Shown here: piece after piece, positions 5,207 through 5,218 of the stretch
How positions within the stretch are numbered: position 1 is the first letter of the stretch
Layout of the letters: the number at the start of each line of letters is the position of its first letter
Assembly (NCBI GenBank): GCA_947624125.1
Contig: CANQIY010000068.1
Span: 1-5,218 of the forward strand
DNA length: 5,218 bases
Source of the DNA: an uncultured Bacilli bacterium
GTDB taxonomy: Bacteria; Bacillota_I; Bacilli_A; RF39; UBA660
Reading direction: 5' to 3'
Made by a program: the position numbers and the translations under genes
Notes under the pieces: generated by a model
Seen by the model: the letters and a program-made list of their open reading frames with translations, nothing else
The model's database searches: none
Told to the model about the DNA's origin: nothing

Positions 5207-5218
5207 ATTATTAATAGA
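5192..5218 (+). CDS. Start of a second member of the surface protein family (partial)
   Basis: Only nine codons are inside the window: M-Q-V-I-N-I-I-N-R, open at the right edge. The first five residues and the whole RBS equal those of the surface protein gene at 16. The SD AAGGGAG (5176-5182) is 9 bases from the ATG, and the expected transcript leader is about 25 bases. The product is assumed to be another exported protein by analogy; the visible part is too short to show a signal sequence. Expression is probably set by the G-tract promoter just upstream. Confidence 0.65.

Noticed and set aside
1..5218. Recombination between the direct 5' cassettes at 1-30 and 5176-5206 as an expression switch
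   Set aside because: Both copies are in the same orientation, so crossing over would delete rnhC, cvpA and trx rather than invert a segment; no invertase or inverted copy is in the window.
1..5218. A circular element, because both ends carry the same short block
   Set aside because: The ends differ by one A and diverge completely after codon 5, so they are two distinct copies. A contig or window broken at a genomic repeat explains this better.

Overview
The window is very AT-rich and reads with the standard code: Trp is TGG and the long frames carry no internal TGA. Three things point to a low-GC Gram-positive bacterium (Bacillota, class Bacilli or a close mollicute-like gut lineage). These are RNase HIII with its Firmicutes-type N-terminal domain, a CvpA-thioredoxin pair, and consensus SD and sigma-A-like sites. 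No species can be named from the sequence alone.

Layout: (1) 16-2313 (+), a large membrane-anchored or secreted surface protein made of a Cys-pair N-terminal module and two tandem copies of a domain of about 310 residues. (2) 2413-3069 (+), a membrane-anchored SleB-like cell-wall hydrolase behind a near-perfect extended -10 promoter. (3) 3087-3998 (-), RNase HIII (rnhC), convergent with (2) and sharing a bidirectional terminator. (4) 4082-4798 (+), a CvpA-family membrane protein, divergent from rnhC. (5) 4798-5103 (+), thioredoxin, translationally coupled to cvpA and closed by a strong terminator. (6) 5192 to the window end (+), the first nine codons of another gene.

The most interesting structure is at the right edge. 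The gene starting at 5192 repeats, almost base for base, the ribosome-binding site and first five codons of the large surface protein at position 16, so both belong to a family with a common 5' cassette. Its promoter has a run of nine G between a TTGACT -35 and a TATAAT -10, which sets a 16-bp spacer. A G9 run in such an AT-rich genome, placed exactly where one slipped base changes the spacer between 16, 17 and 18 bp, is the classic architecture of a phase-variable promoter. My reading is that this is part of a phase-variable surface-protein family. The internal tandem duplication of the first member adds a second possible route to variation, by recombination. The family flanks a compact housekeeping block (rnhC / cvpA-trx) that looks like a shortened form of the rnhC-zapA-cvpA-polX-mutS2...trxA neighbourhood of Bacillus.

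There is no gene-free stretch above 300 bases. No tRNA, rRNA, CRISPR array, insertion sequence, integrase or reverse transcriptase was seen.
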